Origin: Tous-C4FEB sp044356555
Lineage (GTDB): Bacteria > Verrucomicrobiota > Verrucomicrobiia > Opitutales > Opitutaceae
Direction: 5' to 3'
Assembly: GCA_044356555.1 (NCBI GenBank)
Contig: JBIKWB010000025.1
Coordinates: forward strand, 13,005-77,004
Length of the DNA: 64,000 nucleotides
This document shows positions 35,810 to 44,423 of this stretch, piece by piece. Within the stretch, counting starts at the first letter, position 1, and every line of letters begins with the position of its first letter. The position numbers and the translations under genes were made by a program. The notes under the pieces were generated by a model. That model saw nothing but the letters and a program-made list of their open reading frames with translations, was not told the DNA's origin and ran no database searches.

Positions 35810-36769
35810 ATGAAAGAAATCTCTAGAGTTATGCTGGCAAAAGGCGGCCCGTTTATCGGGCTGATTTTGGTGATCGTGCTTTTTTCAATTCCGGCGGAGA
35901 CGCGGGAATTTTTTCTCACCTACAATAATTTCAAGATCATCTTCACGCAGACGGTCATTGTGGCGATCGGCGCGCTCGGGATGACGATGATTATTGTGAG
36001 TGGCGGAATTGACCTGTCTGTCGGTTCAAGCATCGCGCTTACGAGTGTGGCGGGCGCGCAGCTGATTCAGCGCGGGTGGGCGCCGATTCCGGTGTTGCTG
36101 GCGATGGTGGCGGTCGGGGCGTTGATCGGACTTTTGAACGGCACGGCGATCGCTGGCCTGCGCATGACCCCGTTTATCATCACACTGGGGACGCTCGGCG
36201 TGGCGCGCGGCTCGGCCAAGTGGATGGCGGACAACCAGACGGTGAACTACGACAACTCGCCCATCAATGGCTGGATGACGACGGTCGACCCTTTTGGCCA
36301 CGCGTTGCCGGCGGGGGTTTGGGTGACGCTGGGCTTGGCGGTACTGACCGCGATTCTGTTGCGAAAAACGGTTTTTGGGCGGCATGTCTTTGCTTTGGGA
36401 TCGAACGAAGCGACCGCAAGGCTGTGCGGCATCGCGACGACGCGGTTGAAGGTGGCCATTTACACCTTGGCTGGAGCGTTTTTCGGACTCGCGGGTTTGT
36501 TTCAGCTTTCGCGGCTGAGGCAGGGTGATCCTACCGTAGCGGTGGGGCTGGAACTCGACATCATCGCGTCGGTAATCATCGGTGGGGCGAGTCTCAGCGG
36601 CGGCGTCGGGACGATCTTGGGCTCGATGATCGGGGCGTTGATCATGGCTGTGCTGCGCAATGGATCGCAGCAGATGGGCTGGCCCACTTATTTTCAGGAA
36701 ATCATTATTGGATTGGTGATCATCGTGGCGGTCTTTTTGGACCGGTTACGGCAAGGTCGGCAGGCGTAA
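35810..36769 (+). CDS. Sugar ABC transporter permease (RbsC-like)
   Basis: CUT2 family inner-membrane permease of 319 residues with eight to ten hydrophobic segments. Family blocks are MTMIIVSGGIDLSVGS, TPFIITLGTLGVARG, VFALGSNEATARLCGI and IIASVIIGGASLSGGVGTI. It completes the RbsB-RbsA-RbsC set; one permease gene normally forms the homodimer. The stop lies 85 bases before the tRNA-His gene. Confidence 0.94.
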   Translation: MKEISRVMLAKGGPFIGLILVIVLFSIPAETREFFLTYNNFKIIFTQTVIVAIGALGMTMIIVSGGIDLSVGSSIALTSVAGAQLIQRGWAPIPVLLAMVAVGALIGLLNGTAIAGLRMTPFIITLGTLGVARGSAKWMADNQTVNYDNSPINGWMTTVDPFGHALPAGVWVTLGLAVLTAILLRKTVFGRHVFALGSNEATARLCGIATTRLKVAIYTLAGAFFGLAGLFQLSRLRQGDPTVAVGLELDIIASVIIGGASLSGGVGTILGSMIGALIMAVLRNGSQQMGWPTYFQEIIIGLVIIVAVFLDRLRQGRQA

Positions 36770-36854
36770 GGGGAATGGGTCGCACGTGTGGGCGCGGGGA
36801 GGAACTCGGCCTTGACAGTGAAAGGTCGGCTCGCGAATTTCTTCCCCTCTGCAC

Positions 36855-36932
36855 GGCGGCCATAGCTCAGTTGGTTAGAGCACAAGATTGTGATTCTTGG
36901 GGTCGCGGGTTCGAATCCCGTTGGCCGCCCCA
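36855..36932 (+). tRNA. tRNA-His (GTG)
   Basis: A full cloverleaf can be drawn: acceptor GCGGCCA with TGGCCGC, anticodon GTG in the loop, T-arm GCGGGTTCGAATCCCGT, and encoded CCA at 36930-36932. An extra G (36855) pairs with C at the discriminator position, the hallmark of tRNA-His. The last 49 bases recur at 50781-50829, so the 3' half was supplied by the integrated element and the gene stays whole. Confidence 0.96.
36884..36932 (+). repeat. attL: 49-bp direct repeat inside tRNA-His
   Basis: Starts AAGATTGTGATTCTTGGGGT, just before the anticodon, and runs through the encoded CCA. Identical to 50781-50829; identity ends on both sides (C versus A before, T versus G after). Confidence 0.93.
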
Positions 36933-37015
36933 TTTTAAAAGCAGATGTTGGTTAGGAGTTTACGAAGCGAAATTTCGTAAATCCCAAGAGTTTTATTGAG
37001 GAAATTGAGAGTGGG

Positions 37016-37044
37016 TGTCCCCTTGGTGTCCCCTTATTTTCGTC
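37016..37044 (+). repeat. Tandem TGTCCCC motif at the left end (possible integrase arm site)
   Basis: TGTCCCCTTGGTGTCCCCTT, then ATTTTCGTC. A near copy lies at 50635-50664 at the other end of the element, in the same orientation. Paired repeats near both ends are what arm-type recombinase sites look like; the role is inferred. Confidence 0.55.
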
Positions 37045-37196
37045 GCCCGATATGCTACGGGACTCGGCTTAGGTCGCTGCATTGAGGTCGCCGGTCAGTG
37101 AATCACGGCGCGTGTGAGGCCATCGACTTTGATTAACCTGATCTGTTCGCCTGCGGGCTTGGTGATCGCTTAGCTCCAATCGGTTACGCTCGTCGT

Positions 37197-37221
37197 GTAA
37201 CTTAATGAGGGGTTAAGTTAC
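37197..37221. repeat. Perfect 9-bp inverted repeat
   Basis: GTAACTTAA and TTAAGTTAC with a 7-base spacer (TGAGGGG). It may be an operator for the hsd operon (400 bases upstream of hsdR), a recombination-directionality site, or a hairpin in the leader RNA. No T-run follows, so it is not a terminator. Confidence 0.5.
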
Positions 37222-37619
37222 AACGTGTTTTTCAAGGCGGGGTAGGGGGCTCCGGGGTTTTGTTTTTCACCGGGGGTGGGTAGTAGTATGCTGTGCGTCC
37301 AAACTTTTTTAAATCCCCGCGCACGGGCGGTCTAGACGCCATCGACTCGCTGAATCATGCGAATCTACCGAAATAGGTAGGGCGGTTATCGTCTCTCAGA
37401 TGATGAACGACTCTATTTTTTAGGTTGGAGCGAGTCGGCTGGAAAAGATCGCGCGAGAGTCGAATCATAAGCGCTTTGCGTCTCGCGTCGCGTTTTTCTT
37501 TCAATCACCACGGTTCGTGCTCGATGAGAATTACCTCCTGCTAACCCGGTCTCGATCGAAGCGCTGAAATTTTTTTTACGCGGTTTCGGCCGCAATTCCT
37601 CCACCCTCCGCTTCGCCCC

Positions 37620-39986
37620 ATGAACAAAAAATCCCTCACGGAGACGGATATTCGGACAAAGTTCATCACCCCTGCCATCTTAGGTGCAACCGGGGGGAAG
37701 TGGAACGTGATGACCCAAGTCCGCGAAGAGGTTTTTTTCACCAAGGGCCGCGTCATCGTCCGCGGGAAGACCGTCAAACGCGGCGACGCGAAGAAGGCCG
37801 ACTACCTCCTCGACTATAAGCCCAACCTCACCCTCGCCGTCGTCGAGGCGAAGGACAACAAGCACGCGGTCGGCGCAGGCATGCAACAGGCCCTCGAATA
37901 CGCCGAGACGCTCGACGTCCCGTTTGCCTACAGCTCCAACGGCGACGCTTTCCTTGAGCACGATCGCACGGTCAAGAGCGGCCCCGTCACCCGCGAGATT
38001 CCGCTCGATCAATTTCCTTCCGCCGAGGAGCTCTGGGTCCGCTACTGCGCCGCCAAGGGCTACTCCGCCAGCCAGACCGTCATCGCCACCCAGGACTACT
38101 ACGACGACGGCTCCAAGAAATCGCCGCGCTATTACCAGCTCATCGCCATCAACCGCACCGTCGACGCCATCGCGCGCGGCGTTGACCGCATCCTCCTCGT
38201 GATGGCCACCGGCACCGGCAAGACCTACACTGCCTTCCAGATCATCTGGCGCCTCTGGAAATCCGGCGCGAAGAAACGCATCCTCTTCCTCGTCGACCGC
38301 AACATCCTCGCCGACCAGACCAAGACCAACGATTTCAAGCCGTTCGGTCAGGCGATGACGAAGATCACCAACCGCACCGTCGACAAAGCCTTCGAGATTT
38401 ACCTCTGCCTCTATCAAGCCGTCACCGGCACCGAGGCGGAGCAAAACATCTACACCCAGTTCTCGCCCGATTTCTTCGACCTGATCGTCGTCGATGAGTG
38501 TCACCGCGGCAGCGCCGCCGATGACGCCGCGTGGCGCAAGGTCCTCGAATATTTTTCCTCCGCCACGCAGATCGGCCTCACCGCCACGCCGAAGGAGACC
38601 AAGGAAATCTCCAACATCGAATACTTCGGCGACCCGATCTACACCTACTCGCTCCGCCAAGGCATCTCCGACGGCTTCCTCGCCCCCTACAAAGTCGTCC
38701 GCATCGGTTTCGACCGCGACCTCGACGGCTGGCGTCCCGAGGCTGGTCAGACCGACAAACACGGCCAGCTCATCGAGGACCGCGAATACAATGCCACCGA
38801 CTACGACCGGAATCTCATCCTCGAAAAGCGCACCACTCTCGTCGCCGCCAAGGTCACCGAGTTCCTGAAGGCCACCAACCGTTTCGCGAAGACCATCATC
38901 TTCTGCGAAAACATCGATCACGCCGAGCGCATGCGGCAAGCGATGGTCAACGCCAACCCCGACCTCGCCGCCGCCAACGCCAAATACGTCATGCGCATCA
39001 CCGGCGACAACGACGAGGGCAAGGCCCAGCTCGACAACTTCATCGACCCCGAGTCCACGTATCCCGTGATCGCCTGCACGTCCCGGCTCATGAGCACCGG
39101 CGTCGATGCGCAGACCTGCCATCTCATCGTGCTCGACCGCCGCATCGCCTCGATGACGGAGTTCAAACAGATCATCGGCCGCGGCACGCGCATCAACGAG
39201 GACTACAACAAATTCTATTTCACGATCATGGATTTCCGGCAGGCGACCGCGCTCTTTGCCGACCCGGATTTCGACGGAGATCCGGTCCAGATCTACGAGC
39301 CACGCCCCGATGAGCCGCCAGTGCCTCCCGACGACATCATCGATCCCGGCCAAGACTATCCTCCCGATAATGTCCTGGTCGATCCGCCACTCCTTGAAGA
39401 GACACCCCCCGGTTCACCCGCGACCAAGTATTACGTCGACAACGTCTTGGTCCGCGTCGCCACCGAGCGCGTTCAGTATCTCGACGCCAGCGGCAAGCTC
39501 ATCACTGAGTCCTTGAAGGACTATTCGCGTAAGACGGTGCGCCAGTCTTACGCCTCGCTCGACGAATTCCTGACGGTGTGGAACGACGCCGAAAAGAAGC
39601 AGGCCATCTTGGATGAACTATCGGCCAAGGGCATCTTCCTCGACGAGCTCGCCGAACAAGTGGGCCGCGACTACGATGCCTTCGATCTCATCTGCCACGT
39701 CGCTTTCGATGCTCCGCCGCTCACGCGCAAGGAGCGCGCCGAAAGCGTGAAGAAGCGCAACGTCTTCGCCAAATATGGGGCCAAGTCCCGCGCCGTGCTC
39801 GATGCCCTGCTCCAGAAATACGCCGATAGCGGGCTGAAGAGCGTGGAGTCCTTGGAAATCCTCAAAGTTGATCCGCTCAGCTCGCTCGGCACACCGATTG
39901 AGATCATCGGAGTTTTCGGCGGCAAATCGGCCTACCTCGCTGCGGTTAGCGAGCTTGAGGCAGCTCTCTACACCAAGGCCGCCTAA
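37620..39986 (+). CDS. hsdR: Type I restriction enzyme R subunit (EcoEI-like HsdR)
   Basis: ATP-driven translocase and endonuclease that cuts DNA lacking the cognate methylation. The 788-residue protein has an N-terminal HSDR_N nuclease domain with Asp65 (LLDYKPN) and the EAK of VVEAKDNK (76-78). The helicase core has Walker A ATGTGKTYTAF (Lys201), DECH box DECHRG (292-295), and motif VI IIGRGTRINEDY. The C-terminal EcoEI-type domain assembles with HsdM. Intact by eye. Its TAA stop overlaps the next gene's ATG by one base (TAATG), so translation is coupled to the embedded nuclease gene. Confidence 0.95.
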   Translation: MNKKSLTETDIRTKFITPAILGATGGKWNVMTQVREEVFFTKGRVIVRGKTVKRGDAKKADYLLDYKPNLTLAVVEAKDNKHAVGAGMQQALEYAETLDVPFAYSSNGDAFLEHDRTVKSGPVTREIPLDQFPSAEELWVRYCAAKGYSASQTVIATQDYYDDGSKKSPRYYQLIAINRTVDAIARGVDRILLVMATGTGKTYTAFQIIWRLWKSGAKKRILFLVDRNILADQTKTNDFKPFGQAMTKITNRTVDKAFEIYLCLYQAVTGTEAEQNIYTQFSPDFFDLIVVDECHRGSAADDAAWRKVLEYFSSATQIGLTATPKETKEISNIEYFGDPIYTYSLRQGISDGFLAPYKVVRIGFDRDLDGWRPEAGQTDKHGQLIEDREYNATDYDRNLILEKRTTLVAAKVTEFLKATNRFAKTIIFCENIDHAERMRQAMVNANPDLAAANAKYVMRITGDNDEGKAQLDNFIDPESTYPVIACTSRLMSTGVDAQTCHLIVLDRRIASMTEFKQIIGRGTRINEDYNKFYFTIMDFRQATALFADPDFDGDPVQIYEPRPDEPPVPPDDIIDPGQDYPPDNVLVDPPLLEETPPGSPATKYYVDNVLVRVATERVQYLDASGKLITESLKDYSRKTVRQSYASLDEFLTVWNDAEKKQAILDELSAKGIFLDELAEQVGRDYDAFDLICHVAFDAPPLTRKERAESVKKRNVFAKYGAKSRAVLDALLQKYADSGLKSVESLEILKVDPLSSLGTPIEIIGVFGGKSAYLAAVSELEAALYTKAA

Positions 39987-41245
39987 TGCCCGGTCCCTCC
40001 ACCATCGATGGCGATTACGCTGCGCTCAATGAGCTCATCGTCAATTGCCCGGATTTCGGAAAACTTGAAGCCCTGCTAGGAGGCTTCAATTTATTCCGGG
40101 TGCTCGCTTTTGAGCACGGGGAAATCCGCCACTCCAACGTGCTCGCTTGGATCTTGGATCCTGGCGAATCGCACGGCCTGGACTCGTCTTTTCTCCAGAA
40201 ATGGCTGATGCGAGTGATCCATGAATCGTCCGGCCACACTGCCGCCGTTATCACCCCCGTAGATATCGACGCATGGCAGCTGGTCGACGTGGAGGTCCGG
40301 CGCGAATGGCAGAACATCGACGTTCTGCTGATTCTCAATTTTTCCTGTGGAAAGCAGTGGATTGTAAGCATCGAGAACAAGATCAACTCCGTGCAGCACT
40401 CCAATCAATTGGCGCGCTACCGGAGTGTCGTGGAGAGGTCATTTCCGGACGCTGCGCGGAGGCTCTTTCTCTTTCTCACCAAGAGTAAAGAAGCACCAGA
40501 GGATAAAACCTACCTGCCCGCCTCCTACACGCAGGTGCATCAGGTTCTCAAAGAATGCTTGGCGAGCCGGAGTCATGCGATTGGCAGCGAGCCGAAGGTC
40601 CTGCTCGAAAATTATCTCCGGCTATTGGAGGAAAAATTTATGGATGAATCCGAAATCGCCCGAACCGCGCTGCGTATCTACCAGCAACATCGTCGGGCGC
40701 TGGACGTGCTCTTTGAGCACCGCCCCGATAACCTCCGCAAAGCGTCTGACAGAATTAGGAAGTTGCTCGAAGAAAATGCCGCCCATCTTGGGATCGTCAT
40801 GGAGCCATGCACCAAAACGACCATTCGCTTTATCCCCGTCGCATGGAATCATCCCGGCAATTCCCACGGTGCGGGCTGGGCGGGAACAAATCGGACAGTG
40901 CTCTTTGAGATGAATCTCAGCGGGAAACGTCCTTATCTGTCTATGATTGTCGGGAAAGCGCCGGCGGAATGGATTGCGCCCCTTTGGGAGCGTTCCGGCT
41001 CCGCTCCATTTCAAAGGAGAAAGTTGAAAACGCGTCCGGACAGCTGGTGTTATCTCCACACCGCACAGGGGCCGAATATCTCCCTTGAGGACGACGAGGA
41101 GCTCGAAGATCCGAACGATCTCGCACAGAGAATTTACGACTGGTGCGTCCGCTCCTATCAGGAAGCCAACACGCAAGCTGTGATTCAGATTGTCGCCGGC
41201 GAGCTTCCTAATTTGGACGGGCGCTTTATTGCCGCATCCGTCTAG
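39986..41245 (+). CDS. PD-(D/E)XK nuclease family protein embedded in the hsd operon
   Basis: A 419-residue protein of the PDDEXK-like family often annotated as unknown function. The nuclease core reads NIDVLLIL (Asp112) and WIVSIENKI (Glu130, Asn131, Lys132), followed by QLARYRSVVE, which supplies the conserved Gln/Tyr helix. The C-terminal half (about 200-419) contains a helix-rich stretch and Trp/Arg-rich blocks of unknown role. It starts on the hsdR stop (TAATG) and stands between hsdR and hsdM, so it is made with the restriction complex. It may be an accessory effector that cuts invading or damaged DNA or RNA; this is inference. Confidence 0.8.
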   Translation: MPGPSTIDGDYAALNELIVNCPDFGKLEALLGGFNLFRVLAFEHGEIRHSNVLAWILDPGESHGLDSSFLQKWLMRVIHESSGHTAAVITPVDIDAWQLVDVEVRREWQNIDVLLILNFSCGKQWIVSIENKINSVQHSNQLARYRSVVERSFPDAARRLFLFLTKSKEAPEDKTYLPASYTQVHQVLKECLASRSHAIGSEPKVLLENYLRLLEEKFMDESEIARTALRIYQQHRRALDVLFEHRPDNLRKASDRIRKLLEENAAHLGIVMEPCTKTTIRFIPVAWNHPGNSHGAGWAGTNRTVLFEMNLSGKRPYLSMIVGKAPAEWIAPLWERSGSAPFQRRKLKTRPDSWCYLHTAQGPNISLEDDEELEDPNDLAQRIYDWCVRSYQEANTQAVIQIVAGELPNLDGRFIAASV

Positions 41246-41306
41246 CGGCCAATCCCACGTTCTTTCCTTCTCTCAACCCTCAGCTCTCGACTCTCAACTC
41301 AGACCG

Positions 41307-42779
41307 ATGCCCAACGTCTCCAACCTCATCAAAACCATTCAGGACATCATGCGCAAAGACGCGGGCGTGGACGGCGACGCCCAGCGCCTCGCCCAGCTCG
41401 GCTGGATGTTTTTCCTGAAAATCTTCGACGACCGCGAGACGCAGCTCGAACTCTTCGACGACGGCTACAAATCCCCCCTCACAAAAGAACTCCGCTGGCG
41501 CACGTGGGCCATCGATGCCGAGGGCATCACGGGCGATGCGCTACTTGAGTTCACGAACAATACGCTGCTCCCGAAACTGAAAAACATTTCGGGCAGCGGG
41601 GAGATCGTTGTCCTCATCAAGGCCGCCTTCGACGGGGCCAACAACTACATGAAGAACGGCACGTTGATGCGCCAGGTCATCAACAAGATCAACGGCATCG
41701 ACTTCAACGCCTCCGATGACCGCCACATGTTCGGTGACATCTACGAAAAGCTCCTCAAGGACCTCCAGTCCGCGGGCAACGCCGGCGAGTTTTACACCCC
41801 GCGCGCCGTCACCCAGTTCATCGTCGAGCAGGTCAATCCCCGCCTCGGCGAGACCATCCTCGACCCCGCCTGCGGCACCGGCGGCTTTCTCGTCTGCGCC
41901 ATCGAGCACCTACGCAAGCAGGTCAAGACCGAGGCCCACGAGCGCATCATCCAGGACTGCTTCGCCGGCATCGAGAAGAAGCACCTCCCGCACGTCCTGT
42001 GCATGACGAATCTCCTTCTGCACGGCATCGACGTTCCCTCCAACGTCCGCCACGACAACACCCTCGCCCGACCGCTACGCGACTGGGGCCCGACGGAGCG
42101 CGTGGACGTCATCGTCACCAATCCCCCCTTCGGCGGCATGGAGGAGGATGGCATCGAGTCCAACTACCCCGCCGAGTTCCGCACCCGGGAAACGGCCGAC
42201 CTCTTCCTCGTGCTCCTCATGAAGATCCTCAAGCCCGGCGGCCGCGCTGGACTCGTGCTGCCCGACGGCACCCTTTTCGGCGAAGGCGTCAAGACCCGCA
42301 TCAAGGAAGCCCTCCTCGCCGAGTGTAATCTCCACACCATCGTCCGCCTGCCCAACGGCGTCTTCAATCCCTACACCGGCATCCGCACCAACCTCCTCTT
42401 CTTCACCAAAGGCGCGCCCACCACCCACGTCTGGTATTACGAGCACCCCTATCCGCCCGGCGCCAAGAGCTACAACAAAGGCAAACCCATCCGCATCGAG
42501 GAGTTCGAGGGCGAGCGCGCGTGGTGGGGTGACGAGGCCGACGGCTTTAAATCCCGCGTGGAAAACGAGCAGGCCTGGCGCGTCTCGATAGACCAGATCA
42601 AGGCCGGCAATTTCAACCTCGACCTCAAGAACCCGCACAGCACCGACGAAGGCCCCGGCGACGTGGACCACCTCCTGCCGGAATACGAAAAGCTCCTCGC
42701 CCAGATCGCCGCCACGCGCGCCGCGCTGAAACAGGAACTCTACCACGCCCTCACCGCCACCGCCGGGACTGCTGAATGA
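41307..42779 (+). CDS. hsdM: Type I restriction-modification DNA methyltransferase HsdM
   Basis: N6-adenine methyltransferase of 490 residues that protects host DNA and, with HsdS, recognises the site. The N-terminal helical domain begins NLIKTIQDIMRKDAGVDGDA. SAM motif I DPACGTGGFL is at about 186-195, and catalytic NPPF at 272-275 in VTNPPFGGMEEDG. The C-terminal end is helical and contacts HsdS. The ATG at 41307 fits the family start; a longer in-frame opening from 41190 overlaps the preceding gene and is not family-like. Its stop overlaps hsdS by ATGA. Confidence 0.95.
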   Translation: MPNVSNLIKTIQDIMRKDAGVDGDAQRLAQLGWMFFLKIFDDRETQLELFDDGYKSPLTKELRWRTWAIDAEGITGDALLEFTNNTLLPKLKNISGSGEIVVLIKAAFDGANNYMKNGTLMRQVINKINGIDFNASDDRHMFGDIYEKLLKDLQSAGNAGEFYTPRAVTQFIVEQVNPRLGETILDPACGTGGFLVCAIEHLRKQVKTEAHERIIQDCFAGIEKKHLPHVLCMTNLLLHGIDVPSNVRHDNTLARPLRDWGPTERVDVIVTNPPFGGMEEDGIESNYPAEFRTRETADLFLVLLMKILKPGGRAGLVLPDGTLFGEGVKTRIKEALLAECNLHTIVRLPNGVFNPYTGIRTNLLFFTKGAPTTHVWYYEHPYPPGAKSYNKGKPIRIEEFEGERAWWGDEADGFKSRVENEQAWRVSIDQIKAGNFNLDLKNPHSTDEGPGDVDHLLPEYEKLLAQIAATRAALKQELYHALTATAGTAE

Positions 42780-44422
42780 AGCTGGAAACCTTTTTCGAGA
42801 AGTTCGACCAGTTCGCCGCCGCGCCCGATGCGGTGGCAAAGATGCGCGAATTGGTGCTGCACTTGGCAGTCACTGGGAATCTCGTTCGGCAGAATTCCAC
42901 CGAGCAACCTGCCGAAGACCTATTGGTTCAGGTTCGGCAGTCCCGTGACGCTCTCGTCAAAGAAGGCACCATCCGACGGATTGAGGCGTTGCCGCCACTG
43001 ACGATCGATGACGTTCCGTTTGAATGCCCCGCTGGTTGGGCGTGGGTCAGGTTCGGTGAAATCTCATCGTCATTCCGCGGGCACAATCCGCCCAAGAGTT
43101 TGTTTAAGGACAAACCTGCCCCTGGATATGTCCGCTTCATCCAACAACGCGATTTTCGCACCGACGATTACGCGGTTTATGTTCCAGAATCGAGGCACCT
43201 CAAACTCGTGAAGAAGGGCGAGATCGTGATGGCCGCTTATGGCAACATCGGAAACACCTGTAGAACGGTTGAAGGCGCATTCAATGTGGCGATTGCAAAA
43301 GTGATGGAGATCCCGCCGGTCGCGCGAGACTATACCGACCTGCTTATTCGGTCCGACTTCATCCGCGGCGCTCTAGAGAAGGTTTCAAGTCGCGTCGCTG
43401 TTTCTTCGATGAGTAGCGACCACATGCGGTCGCTCGCGGTGCCACTCCCACCCCTCGCCGAGCAGAAGCGGATCGTGGCGAAGGTGGATGAGTTGATGGC
43501 GTTGTGTGATCGGCTGGCTTTGCAGCAGCAGGAACGGGAGACGCGGCACGCCGCGCTCGCCCGCGCGTCGCTGTCCCGCTTTGCCGACGCGCCCACCCCG
43601 GCCAACTTAAACTTACTCTTTCATACTTCCTACTCGATTCCCCCCGCCGACCTCCGCAAATCCATCCTCACCCTCGCCGTCCAAGGCAAACTCGTCCCCC
43701 AAGACCCCAACGACGAACCGGCGGAGGAGATTGTCAGACGCACTGAAGCCGAACGTCCCGACGGAGCGGACGCGCCAGTCGATGAAACAGAACAGCCTTG
43801 GTCTTTACCTTCGTGTTGGACGTGGGGTCGTTTGGGAGCCATCGCGAACATCAAGCATGGTTACGCCTTCAGCAGTGAATCGTTCACCTCCGAGCCAACT
43901 CCGTTTGTGCTGACAACTCCGGGCAATTTCTACGAGTCAGGCGGCTTTCGTGATCGGGGTGCGAACTCCAAATACTTCAACGGCGAGGTTCCTCCGTCAT
44001 TCGTCTTCACTGCGGGAGACCTCATCATTCCGATGACTGAGCAGGCGGCCGGGTTGCTTGGAAGTCCGGCGTTTATCCCAGATGATGGGAAGACATACCT
44101 GCACAATCAACGGCTCGGAAAATTGGAGTTCTCCTCGGATGAAATCGCGCCCGACTACGTGTTTTGGTTCTTCAACTGCGAGTTCTTCAGGAGTGAATTG
44201 GCTCGAACCTGCACGGGGATGAAGGTGAGGCACACGTCGCCCAAGCGCATTCTCAAAGTGCCGTTTCCACTCCCGCCCCTCGCCGAACAACGCCGAATCG
44301 TGGCCAAAGTGGAGCAACTGATGGACTTGGTGGACGCGTTGGAGCAACAACTCGCCGCCTCCCGCGCCACCGCCGCGAACCTCCTCGCCGCCCTCGTAGC
44401 TGAACTCTCCGCAACGAACTGA
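42776..44422 (+). CDS. hsdS: Type I restriction specificity subunit HsdS
   Basis: Defines the DNA target. The 548-residue protein has two target-recognition domains, each followed by a conserved helical spacer. The first spacer has PLAEQKRIVAKVDELMALCD, and the second has PLAEQRRIVAKVEQLMDLVD, then ALEQQLAASRATAANLLAAL. A low-complexity link joins the halves (about residues 275-330). It ends abruptly in VAELSATN, without the Lys/Arg-rich tail (GRRGRPRKSA) found on the remnant at 45592. This suggests the 3' end was altered when the protease gene arrived. Confidence 0.94.
   Translation: MKLETFFEKFDQFAAAPDAVAKMRELVLHLAVTGNLVRQNSTEQPAEDLLVQVRQSRDALVKEGTIRRIEALPPLTIDDVPFECPAGWAWVRFGEISSSFRGHNPPKSLFKDKPAPGYVRFIQQRDFRTDDYAVYVPESRHLKLVKKGEIVMAAYGNIGNTCRTVEGAFNVAIAKVMEIPPVARDYTDLLIRSDFIRGALEKVSSRVAVSSMSSDHMRSLAVPLPPLAEQKRIVAKVDELMALCDRLALQQQERETRHAALARASLSRFADAPTPANLNLLFHTSYSIPPADLRKSILTLAVQGKLVPQDPNDEPAEEIVRRTEAERPDGADAPVDETEQPWSLPSCWTWGRLGAIANIKHGYAFSSESFTSEPTPFVLTTPGNFYESGGFRDRGANSKYFNGEVPPSFVFTAGDLIIPMTEQAAGLLGSPAFIPDDGKTYLHNQRLGKLEFSSDEIAPDYVFWFFNCEFFRSELARTCTGMKVRHTSPKRILKVPFPLPPLAEQRRIVAKVEQLMDLVDALEQQLAASRATAANLLAALVAELSATN
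44276..44407 (+). repeat. 132-bp direct repeat, copy 1 (3' end of hsdS)
   Basis: Aligns without gaps to 45377-45508, with about 16 mismatches counted by eye. It encodes the second HsdS helical spacer. The two copies bracket the protease gene. Confidence 0.85.
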
Positions 44423-44423
44423 C

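Larger units (their letters stand above)
36933..37619. other. 687-bp left end of the element, no gene
   Basis: No plausible coding frame. It holds a tandem TGTCCCC motif near the tRNA, a perfect 9-bp inverted repeat (37197-37221), and a smaller hairpin (CTACC/GGTAG near 37365-37380). It probably contains integrase arm sites and the promoter of the hsd operon. No clear -35/-10 pair was picked. Confidence 0.5.

Noticed and set aside
36770..36854. Small gene between the sugar permease and tRNA-His
   Set aside because: The open frame there runs through the tRNA gene and its product only reflects tRNA sequence.
37680..39353. Long minus-strand open frame opposite hsdR
   Set aside because: The product is a Val/Asp/Glu/Gly-rich chain without motifs. 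hsdR on the plus strand has all helicase and nuclease motifs.
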